From assembly GCF_001263415.1 (NCBI RefSeq), contig NZ_LGTE01000001.1:248001-312000 (forward strand): DNA of 64,000 bases. Direction: 5' to 3'. Every line of letters begins with the position of its first letter. The stretch's first letter is position 1. Origin of the DNA: Thermincola ferriacetica. GTDB lineage: Bacteria; Bacillota; Thermincolia; Thermincolales; Thermincolaceae. Positions 62,021 through 64,000 of this stretch are shown here, in pieces. The position numbers and the translations under genes are program-made. Below the pieces are notes generated by a model. That model had not been told where the DNA came from, did not search any database, and saw only the letters and a program-made list of their open reading frames with translations.

Positions 62021-64000
62021 GTGCCAACGGGTCGTGTGCATGGCGTGAAAAGGACACAAGCAAAAAACCTGTTTGATTTTATTGCCGAAGCTGATTTACC
62101 CGATGAAGTAAAAAAAGTTCTTTTGCAGGCTTCCGTTGCCAAGGTGGAAATAAGCAACGCAAAAAAGATGTGGCGTATTCACCTGACACTTCCGGAAATT
62201 GTAGAAACTAAACATTTAAAAGTCCTGGAACAACTGATTGCGCGAGAAATTCCACAATTAAGTAAAGTGGAATTTGCAATCAGTTTTAATTTGCCTGTCA
62301 GGGACCTAAAAAGCTTAATGCAGCAGTATTGGTCGCCAATGGTTGAAGAAATAACGGATCGCCACCCTATTCTCAACGGTTGGTTAAGAGAAGCGCGGTG
62401 GGAAGTTGACGATGATTTACTGCGCATTTTTGTAGGCGGACAGGTCGGTTTGGAAATATGTGAACAGAAAAAAATCGGCTACACAATTGCCGCAAACATA
62501 TTAAAAAAATTTGGTCTGGAAGTTAAAGTATCATTGGAGCTGGACAACGATGCCGATCCTTTGCCGCAGGATTGGTTGGAAGAAGAGGAAACCTTAAAGG
62601 CCCGGTTCCGGGAGCAAATAAAAATTCTGGCTTTCGCCGAGAAAAATGAAAAGATGTCCGGAGACAATGAAAAGAAGCCGGCAGCTTCTGGTGAAATTCT
62701 GTTTGGAAAAGCTATCCGTGGAGAACCGATACCGATCAAAGACATCCAGGATGAAGAAAAAAACGTGGTCATTGTTGGGCGGGTATTTAACCTGGAAACC
62801 AGAGAGTTGCGCAGTGGGCGGCGTTTGGTAACATTTGACATTACCGACCTGACTGACTCCATCACGGTAAAATGTTTCGAGGATGAAAAAAGCGGACAGT
62901 TTTTGGGCGATGTCCTGAAAAAAAATATGTGGGTGAAGTTACAGGGTACGGTACAGTATGACCGCTATTCACACGAACTGATACTGTTGGTGCGGGATGT
63001 CAATAAAGCAGAAGCTGTGGTCCGCATGGATAACGCCGAAGAAAAAAGAGTTGAACTGCACTTGCATACCAAGATGAGCGCTATGGATGGACTGACGGAT
63101 GTAAAAGATCTGGTTACCAGATTGGGCGAGTGGGGACATGCAGCCGTTGCTATAACTGACCACGGCGTGGTACAGGCTTTTCCAGAGGCTTATGAAGCGG
63201 CCCAGAAATCTAATGTCAAAATTATTTACGGCATTGAAGCCTATTTGATAGAAGACGGAGCGCCGATTATCATAAATCCCCGTGAAGAAGCGGTAAAGGA
63301 CGCTACATACGTGGTATTTGACCTGGAAACCACAGGTTTTTCTCCTGTCACGGATGAAATAATTGAAATTGGCGCCGTTAAAATCCATGGTAATAAAATT
63401 CTGGACAGGTTCAGCGCCTTTGTTTGTCCCGTCCGGGAGATTCCACCTGAGGTTCAGGAACTTACAGGCATAACTAACAACATGGTAAGTGATGCGCCGC
63501 CAATTGCAGAGGTACTGCCCAAGTTTATAGATTTTGTTGGTGATGCGGTTTTGGTCGCTCACAACGCCCAGTTTGATACCGGGTTTCTCAGGGCAAATAT
63601 GGAGAAAATTTTAAACAGGACATTGGCGCAGCCGGTACTGGATACTTTGGGACTGGCCCGTGGTCTTTTTCCCGACATGAAAAACCATAAATTAAAGACC
63701 CTGGCCAAGGAATTTAACGTAAAGCTGGAAAGCCATCACCGGGCGGTGGACGATGCGGAGGCAACGGCCCAGCTTTTAATAAAATTTCTGGAAAGGCTGG
63801 TAGAGCACAATATTGACACCCTGGGACAGATTAATTCTCTGATAGGCAATATAAACATCGATCAGCTGCGTTCCCATCACGTGATCATTTTGGTGAAAAA
63901 CCAGCAGGGTCTAAAAAACCTGTACCAACTTGTTACCGATTCCCATTTGAAGTATTACCACAGGCATCCGCGGATACCTAAAAGCGAGTTAATAAAAAAA
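62021..64000 (+). CDS. polC: DNA polymerase III PolC-type alpha subunit (5' part)
   Basis: The frame stays open to the window edge (660 codons of the usual 1400 or so). GTG 62021 follows ggagg. Domain order so far: N-terminal domains (1-235), OB fold (about 240-330, VIVGRVFNLETRELRSGRR), PHP domain start (ELHLHTKMSAMDG at about 343, ITDHGVVQAFPEA), the inserted DEDD 3'-5' exonuclease (about 428-590; FDLETTGFSP, AHNAQFDTGFL, HHRAVDDAEATAQ) and the return to PHP at the edge. PolC is the main replicative polymerase of low-GC Gram-positives. Confidence 0.96.
   Translation, partial: MPTGRVHGVKRTQAKNLFDFIAEADLPDEVKKVLLQASVAKVEISNAKKMWRIHLTLPEIVETKHLKVLEQLIAREIPQLSKVEFAISFNLPVRDLKSLMQQYWSPMVEEITDRHPILNGWLREARWEVDDDLLRIFVGGQVGLEICEQKKIGYTIAANILKKFGLEVKVSLELDNDADPLPQDWLEEEETLKARFREQIKILAFAEKNEKMSGDNEKKPAASGEILFGKAIRGEPIPIKDIQDEEKNVVIVGRVFNLETRELRSGRRLVTFDITDLTDSITVKCFEDEKSGQFLGDVLKKNMWVKLQGTVQYDRYSHELILLVRDVNKAEAVVRMDNAEEKRVELHLHTKMSAMDGLTDVKDLVTRLGEWGHAAVAITDHGVVQAFPEAYEAAQKSNVKIIYGIEAYLIEDGAPIIINPREEAVKDATYVVFDLETTGFSPVTDEIIEIGAVKIHGNKILDRFSAFVCPVREIPPEVQELTGITNNMVSDAPPIAEVLPKFIDFVGDAVLVAHNAQFDTGFLRANMEKILNRTLAQPVLDTLGLARGLFPDMKNHKLKTLAKEFNVKLESHHRAVDDAEATAQLLIKFLERLVEHNIDTLGQINSLIGNINIDQLRSHHVIILVKNQQGLKNLYQLVTDSHLKYYHRHPRIPKSELIKK

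Overview
The window reads as chromosomal DNA of an anaerobic, spore-forming, low-to-mid GC member of the Clostridia, most like the Peptococcaceae / Thermincola / Desulfotomaculum group. That placement is inferred from gene content: an alpha/beta small acid-soluble spore protein, a Spo0E-like phosphatase, a GerD-like lipoprotein and a YtvI-like protein point to sporulation; Hyp [NiFe]-hydrogenase maturation genes, small 2[4Fe-4S] ferredoxins, B12 synthesis, FeoAB iron uptake and PolC point to an anaerobic Firmicute. No rRNA, tRNA, complete insertion sequence or CRISPR array was seen.

Layout. 1-2.6 kb: a decayed type I restriction (hsdR) remnant, two small genes of unknown role, a structured repeat and a LysE-type exporter. 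2.6-4.6 kb: a MacB/FtsX-type ABC pair on the minus strand. 4.7-9.7 kb: hypF-hypC-hypD-hypE and a DUF3842 gene; hypA and hypB are not here. 9.75-10.5 kb: a gene-free stretch filled by two highly structured repeat modules, one of them a second copy of the repeat at 1.0-1.3 kb. 11.2-19.3 kb: a cobalamin riboswitch with its own terminator, then cobU, cobQ, cbiB, cbiA, cobO, a threonine kinase, cobD and cobC, i.e. corrin amidation, adenosylation, aminopropanol-phosphate arm synthesis and nucleotide-loop activation. CobS, CobT and the corrin-ring genes lie elsewhere. 19.4-26.8 kb: ykvA, adenine deaminase, fxsA, guaB, and a MoxR/VWA pair. 26.9-30.1 kb: spo0E-like gene, two Fur boxes, feoA, feoB, a tiny Cys-rich protein and a Fur regulator. 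30-38 kb: mixed genes including a truncated ABC ATPase, a split TauE/SafE pair, an MGDG-synthase-like glycosyltransferase, a SEDS protein, an Eco57I-class methyltransferase, a Nudix hydrolase, and a DUF1858 gene with an in-frame TGA. 38-49 kb: SASP, ferredoxin, minC, GGDEF and PilZ proteins, a two-component system, gerD-like, iadA, DUF362, DUF89 and DUF441 genes. 49.3-64 kb: the conserved rpsB-tsf-pyrH-frr-uppS-cdsA-dxr-rseP-ispG-proS-polC block, interrupted by a PASTA-like gene, a ferredoxin, ytvI, a glycosyltransferase and an MgtC-family gene; polC runs off the right edge.

The two most notable observations are these. (1) The repeat at 1.0-1.3 kb and 10.2-10.5 kb can fold into a long multi-branched structure, and differences between the copies tend to preserve pairing. 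(2) The DUF1858 frame at 37757-37954 (minus) is intact except for a TGA exactly where the family has its second redox cysteine, followed at the expected distance by a SECIS-like hairpin; this suggests a very small selenoprotein. Both are inferences from sequence alone.
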